A stretch of 64,000 bases of DNA, taken from the NCBI GenBank assembly GCA_947500005.1, contig CANMQJ010000007.1:185251-249250 (forward strand). The letters run 5' to 3'. The stretch is from an uncultured Paracoccaceae bacterium. GTDB lineage: Bacteria; Pseudomonadota; Alphaproteobacteria; Rhodobacterales; Rhodobacteraceae. Position numbers and translations under genes: made by a program. A model generated the notes under the pieces. The model had not been told where the DNA came from. It made no database searches and saw nothing but the letters and a program-made list of their open reading frames with translations. This document shows, piece by piece, positions 8,799 through 18,333 of this stretch; within the stretch, counting starts at the first letter, position 1; every line of letters starts with the position of its first letter.

Positions 8799-9581
8799 TC
8801 AGTCGAATTTCGGCGTGCGGCCAGCCATGTTCGCGGCCACCGCCTCCATCTGGTGCCTGCGGCCGATGAGGCCCACGGATTCGCGCGATTCGGTCATCAG
8901 CACGGTGGCGCGATCGGCATGTTCGGCCACGCCGATCAGGCGCTTGGCGGCGCGGATGGCCGAGGGGCTCTTGCCCGCGATCTCGGTCGCGAGGTCCTGC
9001 GCGGCGGCGAGCGGTTCGTCATGAAGTTCGGTCACCAAGCCCCAGTCGAGCGCCTGTCTCGCGCCGAAGGGGCGCGCGGTGTAGGTCATCAGGCGCAGAA
9101 CGTCCGAGCGCACGAGATGCGGCAGCAGCGCCATGCCGCCGAGATCGGGGACGAGGCCCCATTTCATCTCCATCAGCGAAAGTTTCGCCTCGGGCGCGGC
9201 GATGCGGATATCGGCGCCCAGCGCCAGTTGCAGCCCGCCGCCATAGACATGGCCCCGAAGCGCCGCGATCACCGGGACCGGGACGCGGCGCCAGATCATC
9301 GCGATTTCCTGCATCTCGTTGGCGTCCTCGTGGCTGCGGGTCATCAGCCAGTCCTCGGGGTTCATGTCGCCCATCTGCATGAAGGAGGCGAAATCGAGCC
9401 CGGCGCAGAAGCTGCGCCCCTCACCCGAGAGCACCACGGCGCGCGCGTCGGAGGCCGCGACCTCCTGCCCCGCGGCGATGATCGCCTTGACCATCGCGTC
9501 GTCGAGCGCGTTCATCTTGTCGCCGCGGGTCAGCGTGACATGGGCGACGTGATCCTGGTAATCGACCGATACGCGGGCCAT
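8799..9581 (-). CDS. Enoyl-CoA hydratase/isomerase (crotonase) family protein
   Basis: 260 residues. Crotonase landmarks: the oxyanion-hole segment SFCAGLDF (57-64), ALRGHVYGGGLQLALGADI (107-125) and the active-site loop MEMKWGLVPDLGG (137-149). Glu138 matches the first catalytic glutamate of enoyl-CoA hydratase. The second (Glu164 of the rat enzyme) is replaced by a hydrophobic residue, while Asp146 lines up with the catalytic aspartate of dienoyl-CoA isomerases. An isomerase is therefore more likely than a hydratase, which is inference from alignment by eye. It is divergent from the aminotransferase at 9712. Confidence 0.9.
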   Translation of the reverse strand: MARVSVDYQDHVAHVTLTRGDKMNALDDAMVKAIIAAGQEVAASDARAVVLSGEGRSFCAGLDFASFMQMGDMNPEDWLMTRSHEDANEMQEIAMIWRRVPVPVIAALRGHVYGGGLQLALGADIRIAAPEAKLSLMEMKWGLVPDLGGMALLPHLVRSDVLRLMTYTARPFGARQALDWGLVTELHDEPLAAAQDLATEIAGKSPSAIRAAKRLIGVAEHADRATVLMTESRESVGLIGRRHQMEAVAANMAGRTPKFD

Positions 9582-9711
9582 GGGACCTCCCTTTGCTTGT
9601 CTCGGGTCGCAGTCTGCCCGCTTGATCGGTTGCTGGCCAGCGGGACGTGGGGGAAAAGCGGGCTGGCATGGGGTCTTGCCGCCGCCTGCGGCCTGCGGTT
9701 ATCTGCCCGGC

Positions 9712-10830
9712 ATGAGTGAGCCCCGTTATACCCAGATCGTCCGGTCGCTGCCCGCGACCGTCCCCTTTGTCGGCCCCGAGACGCAGATCCGCGCGCGGGG
9801 CGAACCGTTCAAGGCCCGCCTGGGCGCGAACGAGAGCGTGTTCGGCCCCTCGCCGCGCGCGGTCGAGGCCATGCGCGCGGCTGCGGCGGAGGTCTGGATG
9901 TATGGCGATGCGGAGAGTTACGACCTCAAGCAGGAGCTTGCCGCGCTGCACGGGGTGACCCCGGAACATATCGTTGTGGGCAGCGGGATCGACGGTCTCC
10001 TGGGCTCGCTGGTGCGGCTGCTGGTGGAGCCGGGGGATGCGGTGGTGACCTCGGACGGGGCCTATCCGACCTTCAACTATCATGTCTCGGGCTATGGCGG
10101 GGCGCTGCACAAGGTGCCTTATGTCGCGGACCGCGAAGACCCGAAGACGCTGTTTTCCAAGGCGGCCGAGGTGGGGGCCAAGCTGGTCTATCTCGCCAAC
10201 CCCGACAACCCGATGGGCAGCTGGCACGGCGGCGCGGATATCGTGGCCGCGCTGGACTCTCTGCCCGAAGGGGCGCTGTTGCTGCTGGACGAGGCTTATG
10301 TCGAATGCGCGCCCGAGGGCGTGGCCGCGCCGGTGGACCCGGACGATCCGCGGGTGATCCGGATGCGGACCTTCTCGAAGATCTATGGCATGGCGGGGGC
10401 GCGGATCGGCTATGCGCTGGCCGAACCGGGGCTGATTTCCGCCTTCAACAAGGTACGCAACCATTTCGGCGTGAACCGGATCGCGCAGGCCGGCGCGCTG
10501 GCGGCCCTGCGCGACACGGATTTCCTGGCCAAAATGCAGGCCCGGATCGCCGAGGCCCGCGACCGGCTGGGCGAGATCGCGCGCGAAAACGGGCTGGAGG
10601 CGCTACCATCGGCCACGAATTTCGTGGCCATCGATTGCGGGCGCGACGGGGCCTTTGCCAAGGCGGTGCTCGACGGGCTGATCGCGCGGGGGATCTTCGT
10701 GCGGATGCCCTTTGCCGCGCCGCAGAACCGCTGCATCCGGGTGAGCTGCGGGACGCCGGCCGACCTCGATGCCTTTGCCGCCGCCCTGCCCGGTGCGCTG
10801 GAGGATGCGCGGGCCGGCTCCGGGACGTGA
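9712..10830 (+). CDS. HisC-like PLP-dependent aminotransferase
   Basis: 372 residues from the ATG at 9712. Fold type I class I/II aminotransferase: the PLP phosphate-binding region GSGIDGLLGSL (90-100), Asn-rich loop ANPDNPMGS (162-170), Asp193 in LLDEAYVE and Schiff-base Lys223 in TFSKIYGMAGARIGY. It resembles histidinol-phosphate aminotransferases, but a more canonical hisC in a tyrC operon is at 47.2-48.3 kb, so this copy may use another amino acid. It is not in an operon with histidine genes. Substrate not determined. Confidence 0.88.
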   Translation: MSEPRYTQIVRSLPATVPFVGPETQIRARGEPFKARLGANESVFGPSPRAVEAMRAAAAEVWMYGDAESYDLKQELAALHGVTPEHIVVGSGIDGLLGSLVRLLVEPGDAVVTSDGAYPTFNYHVSGYGGALHKVPYVADREDPKTLFSKAAEVGAKLVYLANPDNPMGSWHGGADIVAALDSLPEGALLLLDEAYVECAPEGVAAPVDPDDPRVIRMRTFSKIYGMAGARIGYALAEPGLISAFNKVRNHFGVNRIAQAGALAALRDTDFLAKMQARIAEARDRLGEIARENGLEALPSATNFVAIDCGRDGAFAKAVLDGLIARGIFVRMPFAAPQNRCIRVSCGTPADLDAFAAALPGALEDARAGSGT

Positions 10831-10905
10831 CACAAGATTGAGTCCTGACTTTCGGAACCTGCGCGCTATTGTCGCGGTTGGGAAGGAAATGATCAGGAGA
10901 CCGTC

Positions 10906-11088
10906 ATGCGCGACCAACAGCGCCAAGCCGCACCCGATTACACCCACGCCGCTCTGACCATGCTGGGCGTGAACCTGTTATGGATCTTCTTCGCGATATG
11001 GGTGATCTTCGGCTTCCTGCCGGTGCTGCTGCTGGCGGCGTTCCTCAACCAGATCATCAACCGGCTGGAGGCGCGCTACAGCGCCTGA
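10906..11088 (+). CDS. Small conserved membrane protein, 60 residues
   Basis: Starts at the ATG at 10906 behind AGGAG. A polar N-terminus (MRDQQRQAAPDYTHAAL) is followed by one long hydrophobic stretch (about residues 17-47, perhaps a helical hairpin) and a charged end (RLEARYSA). Similar short proteins occur near aminotransferase genes in Rhodobacteraceae as I recall, but no function is known. Its 3' end overlaps the convergent aminotransferase gene by 13 bp. Confidence 0.72.
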   Translation: MRDQQRQAAPDYTHAALTMLGVNLLWIFFAIWVIFGFLPVLLLAAFLNQIINRLEARYSA

Positions 11089-12296
11089 CGCGCCCCGGCG
11101 ATCACCTTTGCCGCCGCGGCGACGCCGCCGGTGCCGTGCGGGATGCCCAGCGCGGCAAGCCCGGCCTCGACCCCGCCCAGCATGCCCAGCACCATATGCG
11201 CGTTGACATGGCCCATGTGCCCCATGCGGAAGAACCCGTGCCATGCCGGATCGCCCGGCGGCGCCATGCCCAGCCCGATGCCCAGGGTCAGCCCGACATG
11301 GGCTGTCACCCAGTCGCGCAGCGCCGTGCCATGTGGCGAGCCGATGCGCAGCGCGGTGACGGCGTGCGAGCGCAGCGTGCGGTCGGCCACGTTGAGTGCC
11401 AGCGGCCCCTCCTGCCCCCAGGCCTCGCAGGCGGCCCAGATGGCCTCGGCCAGGCGCTGGTGGCGGGCCCAGACATGCTCGACCCCCTCGGCATGGATCA
11501 GGTCGAGCGCGGCGCTCAGGCCGTAGAGGTGATGGGTGGGCGCGGTGCCCCCGAAATACTGGTAGAATTCCTGCGGGTCGCCGCGCGGGGTCCAATCCCA
11601 GTAACGGCTGACGCGCTTCATGCGCGCGCGCGCCTCGGCCGCGCGCTCGTTGAAGAACACGAAGGAGAGGCCCGGCGGGGTCATCAGCCCCTTCTGGCTG
11701 GCGGTGACGGCGATATCGACGCCCCATTCATCCATCTCGAACCGGTCGCAGCCCATCGAGGCGATGCAATCGGCCATCAGCAGCGCCGGGTGCCCTTCGG
11801 CATCGAGAAGCGCGCGCAGGCCCGCGATGTCGTTACGGACCGAGCTCGAGGTATCGACATGGGTGGCGAGCACCGCCTTGATGCCATGTTCGCGGTCGGC
11901 GCGCAGCAGCTCGGCCACCTGGTCGAGGTTCCAGGTCGCCTGCTTGCCGAAATCGAGAAGCTCGACCTCGGCCCCCAGCCCGGTAGCCATCTCGCCCCAG
12001 CCGATGCCGAAGCGGCCGGTGGCAAGAACCAGAACACGGTCGCCCTCGGCCACCACGTTGGACAGCGCCGCCTCCCACGCGCCGTGGCCGTTGGCGATGT
12101 AGATCGCGGCGCGGCCCTCGGTCCGGGCCACCCGCTTGAGGTCGGGGATCAGGCTCCGCGTGATCTCGATCAGTTCGCCGGCATAGATGTTGGGCGACGC
12201 GCGGTGCATGGCGCGCAGAACCGCGTCGGGCACCACCGAAGGGCCCGGAATCGCGAGATATTCCCGCCCCTGCGAAAGCGTGATTTCCTGTGTCAT
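11076..12296 (-). CDS. Class V aminotransferase, serine-glyoxylate/alanine-glyoxylate type
   Basis: 406 residues. The opening REYLAIPGPSVVPDAVLRAM is typical of the alanine/serine:glyoxylate aminotransferase family. Lys202 in VTASQKGLMTPPGLSF is the PLP lysine. Further family marks are NGHGAWEAAL (69-78) and the late HMGHVNAHM segment. Serine-glyoxylate aminotransferase belongs to the serine cycle and to glycine/glyoxylate turnover, but no other serine-cycle genes are nearby, so exact substrates are uncertain. It converges on the small membrane protein gene and is divergent from the ABC exporter. Confidence 0.88.
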   Translation of the reverse strand: MTQEITLSQGREYLAIPGPSVVPDAVLRAMHRASPNIYAGELIEITRSLIPDLKRVARTEGRAAIYIANGHGAWEAALSNVVAEGDRVLVLATGRFGIGWGEMATGLGAEVELLDFGKQATWNLDQVAELLRADREHGIKAVLATHVDTSSSVRNDIAGLRALLDAEGHPALLMADCIASMGCDRFEMDEWGVDIAVTASQKGLMTPPGLSFVFFNERAAEARARMKRVSRYWDWTPRGDPQEFYQYFGGTAPTHHLYGLSAALDLIHAEGVEHVWARHQRLAEAIWAACEAWGQEGPLALNVADRTLRSHAVTALRIGSPHGTALRDWVTAHVGLTLGIGLGMAPPGDPAWHGFFRMGHMGHVNAHMVLGMLGGVEAGLAALGIPHGTGGVAAAAKVIAGARQAL

Positions 12297-12448
12297 GCGC
12301 GGCTTGTCCTCAACTGAATCGCGGCCACGATAGCGCCGGGTTCGGCGGCGTCAATCGCACCACCGGGCGGCGCGGCTTGCGTGGCCCTGCCCGGCGGCTT
12401 AAATGGGCGGGTCATGATGAACATCCCCCTCCCCCTGCGGGCCCGGCC

Positions 12449-14308
12449 ATGAGCGCGAAACACAAATCCTCGGGCGAGCTGGTGGGCTGGCTCTGGCGTC
12501 ACTACCTGCGCCAGCACATGGGCCTTCTGGGCATCGCGGTGATCTTCATGCTGATCGAGGGCTCGATGGTGGGCGCGGTCAGCTACATGATGCAGCCGAT
12601 GTTCGACGAGATCTTCGTCGAGGGCAATTCCGGCGCGCTGGGCTGGGTCAGCGTGACGTTCTTCGGCATTTTCGCCATTCGCGGCATCGCGGGCGTGGTG
12701 CAGAAGGTGACGCTCGCCAATATCTCGCAGCAGACGGCGGCGCATCTGCGGCAGGACCTGCTCAACCGGATGATCCGGCAGGATACCGCGTTTCACAAGG
12801 AGCATCCCCCCGGCTTTCTCATCCAGCGGGTGCAGAGCGACGTGACCGCGGTCAACCAGGTCTGGCAGGTGATCATCACCGGCGCGGGGCGCGATTTCAT
12901 CTCGCTGATCGCGCTGATCGGCGTGGCGATCAGCGTCGACTGGGCCTGGACCGCGATCATGCTGATCGGCGTGCCGCTGGCCTTTCTGCCGATCGGCATG
13001 GCGCAGCGCTATGTCCGGAAAAAGGCCAGCTCGGCGCGCGATCTGGGCGCGACGCTGGCCACGCGGCTGGACGAGATCTTTCACGGGATCGTGCCGATCA
13101 AGCTCAACAGCCTGGAGCGCTACCAGGCGGACCGGTTCAAGGGTCACATGGACCATTTCGTCCGGTCCGAGGTGCGCGCCTCTTTCGGGACGGCCTCGAT
13201 CACCGGGCTGATCGACGTGATGGCCGGTCTGGGGTTCATGGGCGTGCTGCTTTACGGCGGGTCCGAGATCATCTCGGGCGAGAAGTCCGTGGGCGAGTTC
13301 ATGAGCTTCTTCACCGCGATCGGCCTGGCCTTCGACCCGATGCGCCGACTGGCCTCGATCTCGGGCACCTGGCAGGTGGCGGCGGCGGCCCTTGAGCGGA
13401 TCAAGGAGTTGCTGGACGCGCCGATCCTGCTGCTCTCGCCCGAGAACCCGGTGCCCGCGCCCAAGGGCAAGCCCGATATCGACCTGCGCGACGTGCGGCT
13501 GGATTACGGCGATTCCAAGGTGCTGCGCGGCCTGACCATCCATGCCGAGGCGGGCAAGACCACGGCGCTGGTGGGCGCCTCGGGGGCGGGGAAATCCACC
13601 GTGTTCAACCTGCTCACCCGGCTGGTCGATCCGCAGGAGGGCGCGGTGGAGCTGTCGGGCGTGCCGGTGAACCGGATCGCGCTGAACGAGCTGCGCGACC
13701 TCTTCTCGGTGGTGACGCAGGAGGCATTGCTGTTCGACGAGACGCTGCGCGAGAACATCCTGCTGGGCCGCACGGATGTCTCGGAGGAAGAGTTGCAGGG
13801 GGTGCTGGATGCCGCGCATGTCAGCGACTTCCTTCCCAAGCTGGAGCATGGGCTGGAAACGCGGGTCGGCCCGCGCGGCTCGGCGCTTTCGGGCGGGCAG
13901 CGGCAGCGGGTGGTGATCGCGCGGGCGCTGTTGCGCGACACGCCGATCCTGCTGCTGGACGAGGCGACCTCGGCGCTGGACGCCCAATCCGAGCAGGTGG
14001 TGCAGGCCGCGCTCGACCGGCTCTCGGGCGGACGCACGACCATCGTGATCGCGCACCGGCTCTCGACCATCCGCAGCGTCGACAAGATCGTGGTGATGGA
14101 TCGTGGCGAGGCGGTGGACGAGGGCACGCATGACGAGTTGCTGGCGCGCGGCGGCATCTACGCCGATCTCTACCGGTTGCAGTTCCAGGACGGGCTTGAG
14201 GTGATCGACCGCTCGCGCCTGGCGGCGATGGCGCCGAAACCCCATGCCAATGCGGTCAACCCACCCGCAGGCTGGCTGGGTCGTCTGCGCGCACGGCTCT
14301 TCGGCTAG
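12449..14308 (+). CDS. MsbA-like ABC exporter, fused permease and ATPase
   Basis: 619 residues from the ATG at 12449; the frame stays open upstream to 12290, but that part is not family-like. The N-terminal half holds six membrane segments of a type IV exporter (first at about 23-45). The ATPase half has Walker A GASGAGKS at 376-383, signature LSGGQRQR near 480 and Walker B ILLLDEATSALD near 505. The layout and length match MsbA and related lipid or lipopeptide exporters. Lipid A-core transport is the family's best known role; no LPS genes adjoin it, so substrate is open. It is monocistronic. Confidence 0.9.
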   Translation: MSAKHKSSGELVGWLWRHYLRQHMGLLGIAVIFMLIEGSMVGAVSYMMQPMFDEIFVEGNSGALGWVSVTFFGIFAIRGIAGVVQKVTLANISQQTAAHLRQDLLNRMIRQDTAFHKEHPPGFLIQRVQSDVTAVNQVWQVIITGAGRDFISLIALIGVAISVDWAWTAIMLIGVPLAFLPIGMAQRYVRKKASSARDLGATLATRLDEIFHGIVPIKLNSLERYQADRFKGHMDHFVRSEVRASFGTASITGLIDVMAGLGFMGVLLYGGSEIISGEKSVGEFMSFFTAIGLAFDPMRRLASISGTWQVAAAALERIKELLDAPILLLSPENPVPAPKGKPDIDLRDVRLDYGDSKVLRGLTIHAEAGKTTALVGASGAGKSTVFNLLTRLVDPQEGAVELSGVPVNRIALNELRDLFSVVTQEALLFDETLRENILLGRTDVSEEELQGVLDAAHVSDFLPKLEHGLETRVGPRGSALSGGQRQRVVIARALLRDTPILLLDEATSALDAQSEQVVQAALDRLSGGRTTIVIAHRLSTIRSVDKIVVMDRGEAVDEGTHDELLARGGIYADLYRLQFQDGLEVIDRSRLAAMAPKPHANAVNPPAGWLGRLRARLFG

Positions 14309-14327
14309 GCGCCCCGCCGCCCCCTTC

Positions 14328-14389
14328 CTCTTGCCGAAAATATTCCTCGGGGGGAGCGCCGCAGGCGCGGGGGGCAGACAGCCCCCCTT
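14328..14389. repeat. Two-hairpin intergenic repeat, copy A
   Basis: A lead CTCTTGCCGAAAATATTCC is followed by hairpin 1 (GCGCC-gca-GGCGC) and hairpin 2 (GGGGGGC-agaca-GCCCCCC). The same architecture, with the same GCA loop and a similar lead, occurs at 50393-50453. It lies between the convergent exporter gene and eda, where the structure could end transcription from both sides. Elements like this are common between genes in Rhodobacteraceae as I recall. Confidence 0.75.
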
Positions 14390-14394
14390 CCGCC

Positions 14395-15027
14395 CTACCC
14401 GCCCAGCGCGGCGGCCTCGCGGGCAAGCGCCTCGATCCCCGCCCAGTCGCCCGCCGCAACCTTCTGCGCGGGCGCGACCCAGCTGCCGCCGGCGCAGATC
14501 ACGTTGGACAGCGACAGGTAATCGGCCGCATTGCCAGGCGAGACGCCCCCCGTGGGACAGAAGGCGATCTGCGGCAGCGGCGCACCGATGGCCTTGAGCG
14601 CGGGCGCGCCGCCCGAGGCCTCGGCGGGAAAGAATTTCAGCATGTCGTAGCCGCGCGCAAGAAGGCGCATCGCTTCGCTCGCCGTGGCCGCGCCGGGCAG
14701 GAGCGGCAGGCCCTCGGCCTCGCAGGCTGCGAGCAAGTCGTCGGTGGCGCCGGGCGAGACACCGAACCGCGCGCCGGCTTCTTTCGCGGCGCGCACGTCC
14801 GCGGGCGTCACCAGCGTGCCCGCGCCGACGATACCGCCCGGTACGTCGGCCATGGCGCGGATCGCCTCGAGTGCGGCTGACGTGCGCAGGGTGACCTCGA
14901 GCACCGGAAGGCCGCCGGCGACCAGCGCCTCGGCCAGTGGGCGGGCCTTTGAGGCATCCTCGATGACGAGTACCGGGATGATGGGGGCGAGACCGCAGAT
15001 CTCGCGGGTGAAGCTGGAACGGGTCAT
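14395..15027 (-). CDS. eda: 2-dehydro-3-deoxyphosphogluconate (KDPG) aldolase
   Basis: 210 residues from the ATG at 15027. It splits KDPG to pyruvate and glyceraldehyde 3-phosphate, the last step of the Entner-Doudoroff pathway. Glu44 in LEVTLRT and Schiff-base Lys131 in [10 protein letters not shown] match Glu45 and Lys133 of the E. coli enzyme. [11 protein letters not shown] and [10 protein letters not shown] are the phosphate-binding loops. Four bases separate it from edd, so it is the last gene of the zwf-edd-eda operon. Confidence 0.96.
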   Translation of the reverse strand: MTRSSFTREICGLAPIIPVLVIEDASKARPLAEALVAGGLPVLEVTLRTSAALEAIRAMADVPGGIVGAGTLVTPADVRAAKEAGARFGVSPGATDDLLAACEAEGLPLLPGAATASEAMRLLARGYDMLKFFPAEASGGAPALKAIGAPLPQIAFCPTGGVSPGNAADYLSLSNVICAGGSWVAPAQKVAAGDWAGIEALAREAAALGG

Positions 15028-15031
15028 GGGC

Positions 15032-16837
15032 CTATCCTCCGAACACGCTGGCGCCGGTATCGGCCCCGCCGACCGTCGCGCGGAACGAGGTGAAGAGCTC
15101 GCGCCCGACCCCGAAGGCATTGGCCGACAGGTCGGGATGGGTGATGGGCCGGTCTGTGACGCCCTCGGTCAGTATCTCGAGCACGCCCGCATCGGCATCG
15201 ACGCGCAGGATGTCGCCGTCGCGCAGTTGGGCGATCGGGCCGCCCTCAAGCGCCTCGGGACAGACATGGATGGCGGCGGGCACCTTGCCCGAGGCCCCCG
15301 ACATGCGCCCATCGGTGACCAATGCCACCTTTTGCCCGCGCCCCTGAAGGATCGACAGGACCGGCGTCAGGCTGTGCAACTCGGGCATCCCGTTGGCCTT
15401 GGGCCCCTGGTAGCGGACCACGACGACCACGTCGCCGGTGAACTCGCCCGCCTTGAAGGCGGTCTTGACCGCCTGCTGATCCTCGAAGACGCGCACGGGC
15501 GCCTCGATCACGCGATGCTCGGGCGCGACGGCCGAGATCTTCATCACGCCGTGGCCCAGCGAACCGGTGAGGCGCGAGAGCCCGCCGGTGGGCTGGAACG
15601 GGTCGGTGGCCGGGCGCAGAATCTTGTCGTTGAGGCTGTGATCGGCGCCGTCGTGCCAGCTGAGGCGACCGTCGATCAGCTTGGGCTCCTGCGTGTAGGC
15701 CGCAAGCCCGCCGCCCGCGACCGTGCGGGTATCGGGATGGAGGAGACCCGCGTCGAGCAGAGTGCGGATCGTGTAGCCGAGGCCGCCCGCCGCGTGGAAA
15801 TGGTTCACGTCGGCCAGCCCGTTGGGATAGACCCGCGCGACCAGCGGGACAGCGCCGGAGAGATCGGAGAAGTCCTGCCAATCGAGCAGGATGCCCCCGG
15901 CCCGCGCCATGGCGATCAGGTGGATGAGCAGGTTGGTCGAGCCGCCCGTGGCCATCAGCCCGACAATGCCGTTGGCATAGGCCTTTTCGTCCAGCACATG
16001 CGCGACGGGGGTGTAACGATCGCCCAGGGCGCTCAACTCCAGCGCGCGGCGGGCGCCAAAGATGGTCAGCGCGTCGCGCAGGTCGGTGTTGGGATTGACG
16101 AAAGACGATCCGGGCAGGTGCAGCCCCATGAATTCCATCAGCATCTGGTTGGTGTTGGCCGTTCCGTAGAAGGTGCAGGTGCCGGGGCCATGGTAAGCCG
16201 CAATCTCGGCCGCCATCAGCGCGTCGCGGCCCACCTCGCCTGCGGCGAATTGCTGGCGGACCTTCGATTTCTCGTCGTTGGAGAGCCCGCTGGTCATCGG
16301 CCCAGCGGGGAGGAAGACGGCCGGAAGGTGGCCGAAGGCCTGCGCCGCGATCACGAGGCCCGGCACGATCTTGTCGCAGACGCCGAGGAAGACGGCGGCG
16401 TCGAAGGTGTTGTGGCTCAGCGCCACGCCTGCCGCCATGGCGATCACGTCGCGCGAGAAGAGCGACAGCTCCATCCCCGGCTCGCCCTGCGTGACCCCGT
16501 CGCACATGGCGGGCACCCCGCCCGCGACCTGCGCCGAGCCGCCCGCGGCGCGCACTGCCTCGCGGATGAGGGGCGGATACCGCTCGAAGGGCTGGTGCGC
16601 CGAGAGCATGTCGTTATAGGCGGTGACGATGCCCAGGTGCCCGTGGGTTTCGGTGGCAAGCTTCGACTGGTCCTCTCCCGCGCCGGCATAGGCATGGGCC
16701 TGGCCCGAGCAGGACAGATGCGCGCGTGCCGGCCCCTGCCCCGCGGCGCGGTCGATCCGGTCGAGATAGGCGCGGCGCGTCTCGGCGCTGCGTTCGATGA
16801 TGCGGGCGGTTACCCGTTCAAGGATGGGGTGCAGCAT
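15032..16837 (-). CDS. edd: Phosphogluconate dehydratase
   Basis: 601 residues, the usual length for Edd. It converts 6-phosphogluconate to KDPG using an iron-sulfur cluster. IlvD/Edd family segments: [38 protein letters not shown] and [16 protein letters not shown], the last two holding conserved cysteines. [19 protein letters not shown] near the C-terminus is also typical. The start codon sits one base from the zwf stop, showing tight coupling. Confidence 0.97.
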   Translation of the reverse strand: MLHPILERVTARIIERSAETRRAYLDRIDRAAGQGPARAHLSCSGQAHAYAGAGEDQSKLATETHGHLGIVTAYNDMLSAHQPFERYPPLIREAVRAAGGSAQVAGGVPAMCDGVTQGEPGMELSLFSRDVIAMAAGVALSHNTFDAAVFLGVCDKIVPGLVIAAQAFGHLPAVFLPAGPMTSGLSNDEKSKVRQQFAAGEVGRDALMAAEIAAYHGPGTCTFYGTANTNQMLMEFMGLHLPGSSFVNPNTDLRDALTIFGARRALELSALGDRYTPVAHVLDEKAYANGIVGLMATGGSTNLLIHLIAMARAGGILLDWQDFSDLSGAVPLVARVYPNGLADVNHFHAAGGLGYTIRTLLDAGLLHPDTRTVAGGGLAAYTQEPKLIDGRLSWHDGADHSLNDKILRPATDPFQPTGGLSRLTGSLGHGVMKISAVAPEHRVIEAPVRVFEDQQAVKTAFKAGEFTGDVVVVVRYQGPKANGMPELHSLTPVLSILQGRGQKVALVTDGRMSGASGKVPAAIHVCPEALEGGPIAQLRDGDILRVDADAGVLEILTEGVTDRPITHPDLSANAFGVGRELFTSFRATVGGADTGASVFGG

Positions 16838-16838
16838 T

Positions 16839-18290
16839 CTATCCTCCGATCTGGCGCCAGCGGCGGTGGTCGCGATGCATCAGCATCAGCGCCTCCTCGG
16901 GCCCCGAACTGCCCTGGTCATAGGGGGCGGGCCGGTCGCGGCTGTCCTCCCACCGCGTGATGATGGGATCGATCCAGGCCCAAGCGGCCTCGACCTCGTC
17001 GCCGCGCATGAAAAGCGTCTGGTCGCCCCGGATCACGTCCATCAGCAGGCGCTCATAGGCGTCGGGGGCGTGGGCATCCTCGCCCAGCGCCTCGGCGAAG
17101 CTCATGTCGAGCGAGACGCCCGCCAGCCGGAAGCCGCCCGGTCCGGGGTCCTTGATGGTGGTTTGCAGGCGGATCCCCTCGTCCGGCTGCAGCCGGATCA
17201 CCAGCACATTGCCCTTGAGCGGGCCGGTATTGGGAAAGATCGTGTGCGGCGGGTCGCGAAAGATCACCGCGATCTCGGATTCGCGTGCGCGCAGCCGCTT
17301 GCCCGTGCGCAGGTAGAAGGGCGTTCCCGCCCAGCGCCAGTTCGAGACATGCACCTTCATCGCGACGAAGCTTTCGGTGCGGCTGTCGGGGTGGCCGACG
17401 TGGTCGAGATAGCCGTCTCCGCCGTTTTCCGCCGCGTATTGGCCGCGGGCGATATCCTCGGGCGCGACGGGGTCGAGCGCCTCGATCACCTTGACCTTTT
17501 CGTCGCGCACGGAATTGGGCGTGAATTTCGCCGGCGGTTCCATCGCGGTGAGGCAAAGCAGTTGCATCAGGTGGTTCTGGACCATGTCCCGCATGGCGCC
17601 TGCGCGGTCGTAATAGGCCTCGCGCCCCTCGACGCCCAGGCTTTCGGCGACGGTGATCTGCACGTGGTCGATATGGGTGGCGTTCCAGAGCGGCTCGAAC
17701 AGAGAATTGGCAAAGCGCAGCGCCATGAGGTTCTGTACCGTTTCCTTGCCCAGATAGTGATCGATCCGGTAGATCTGGTGCTCCTCGAAAGAGGCGCGCA
17801 AGCCTGCGTTCAGCTCATGCGCGGTGGCGAGGTTACGGCCGAACGGTTTCTCGACCACGATACGGGAGTCCGGGGTGGCAAGCCCGTGCGCGTCGAGCTG
17901 GCGCGCAATGCCCGCGAACAAGCCAGGCGCCACCGACAGGTAGAAGGCCCGCACCACGTCGTCGCGCAGGCGGTGGGCCAGATCGCGCCACCCCGCTTCG
18001 CCGCCCGCGTCGATGGCGACGTAATCGAGCCGTTCGAGGAATTGCCCGAGCGTGGCTTCGCGGTCGGTGCTCTCCGGGGTGAAGGCACGGATGGCCTCGG
18101 CCACCTCGGCGCGGAACGCCTCGGTGGTCATCTCGCTGCGGGCCGAACCGATGATCTGGGCGTCCTCGGGCATCTGGCCAACCTGGAACCGATGGAACAG
18201 ACCGGGCAGGATCTTGCGCCGGGCAAGGTCTCCGGTCGCGCCGAAGAGAACGAGATCGAAGGGCTCGACCGGAATGACGCGGGATACCAT
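16839..18290 (-). CDS. zwf: Glucose-6-phosphate 1-dehydrogenase
   Basis: 483 residues from the ATG at 18290, which has AGAGG eight bases upstream. An in-frame ATG at 18317 is less likely. It oxidises glucose 6-phosphate to 6-phosphogluconolactone with NAD(P)+. The nucleotide-binding motif [10 protein letters not shown] is at 17-26 and the active-site block RIDHYLGKE at 175-183. It heads the zwf-edd-eda operon. There is no pgl (6-phosphogluconolactonase) gene between zwf and edd, although pgl commonly accompanies zwf in related bacteria. A LacI-type operator lies 30 bp upstream. Confidence 0.97.
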   Translation of the reverse strand: MVSRVIPVEPFDLVLFGATGDLARRKILPGLFHRFQVGQMPEDAQIIGSARSEMTTEAFRAEVAEAIRAFTPESTDREATLGQFLERLDYVAIDAGGEAGWRDLAHRLRDDVVRAFYLSVAPGLFAGIARQLDAHGLATPDSRIVVEKPFGRNLATAHELNAGLRASFEEHQIYRIDHYLGKETVQNLMALRFANSLFEPLWNATHIDHVQITVAESLGVEGREAYYDRAGAMRDMVQNHLMQLLCLTAMEPPAKFTPNSVRDEKVKVIEALDPVAPEDIARGQYAAENGGDGYLDHVGHPDSRTESFVAMKVHVSNWRWAGTPFYLRTGKRLRARESEIAVIFRDPPHTIFPNTGPLKGNVLVIRLQPDEGIRLQTTIKDPGPGGFRLAGVSLDMSFAEALGEDAHAPDAYERLLMDVIRGDQTLFMRGDEVEAAWAWIDPIITRWEDSRDRPAPYDQGSSGPEEALMLMHRDHRRWRQIGG

Positions 18291-18319
18291 GGCTGGCCTC
18301 TCGGTTACGGGATGCACGA

Positions 18320-18333
18320 TGTTAGCGTTAACA
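18320..18333. promoter_or_regulatory. LacI-family operator upstream of zwf
   Basis: TGTTAGCGTTAACA is a 14-bp near-perfect palindrome around a central CG, which is the hallmark of LacI-family operators (compare TGTTAGCGCTAACA). Only one symmetric base pair is off. It is centred about 36 bp before the zwf start, where a -10 region is expected; on the minus strand TTGGTC lies 18 bp before TAACAT inside the site. A sugar-responsive LacI-type repressor of the Entner-Doudoroff operon is likely. The repressor gene is not in this window. Confidence 0.65.
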
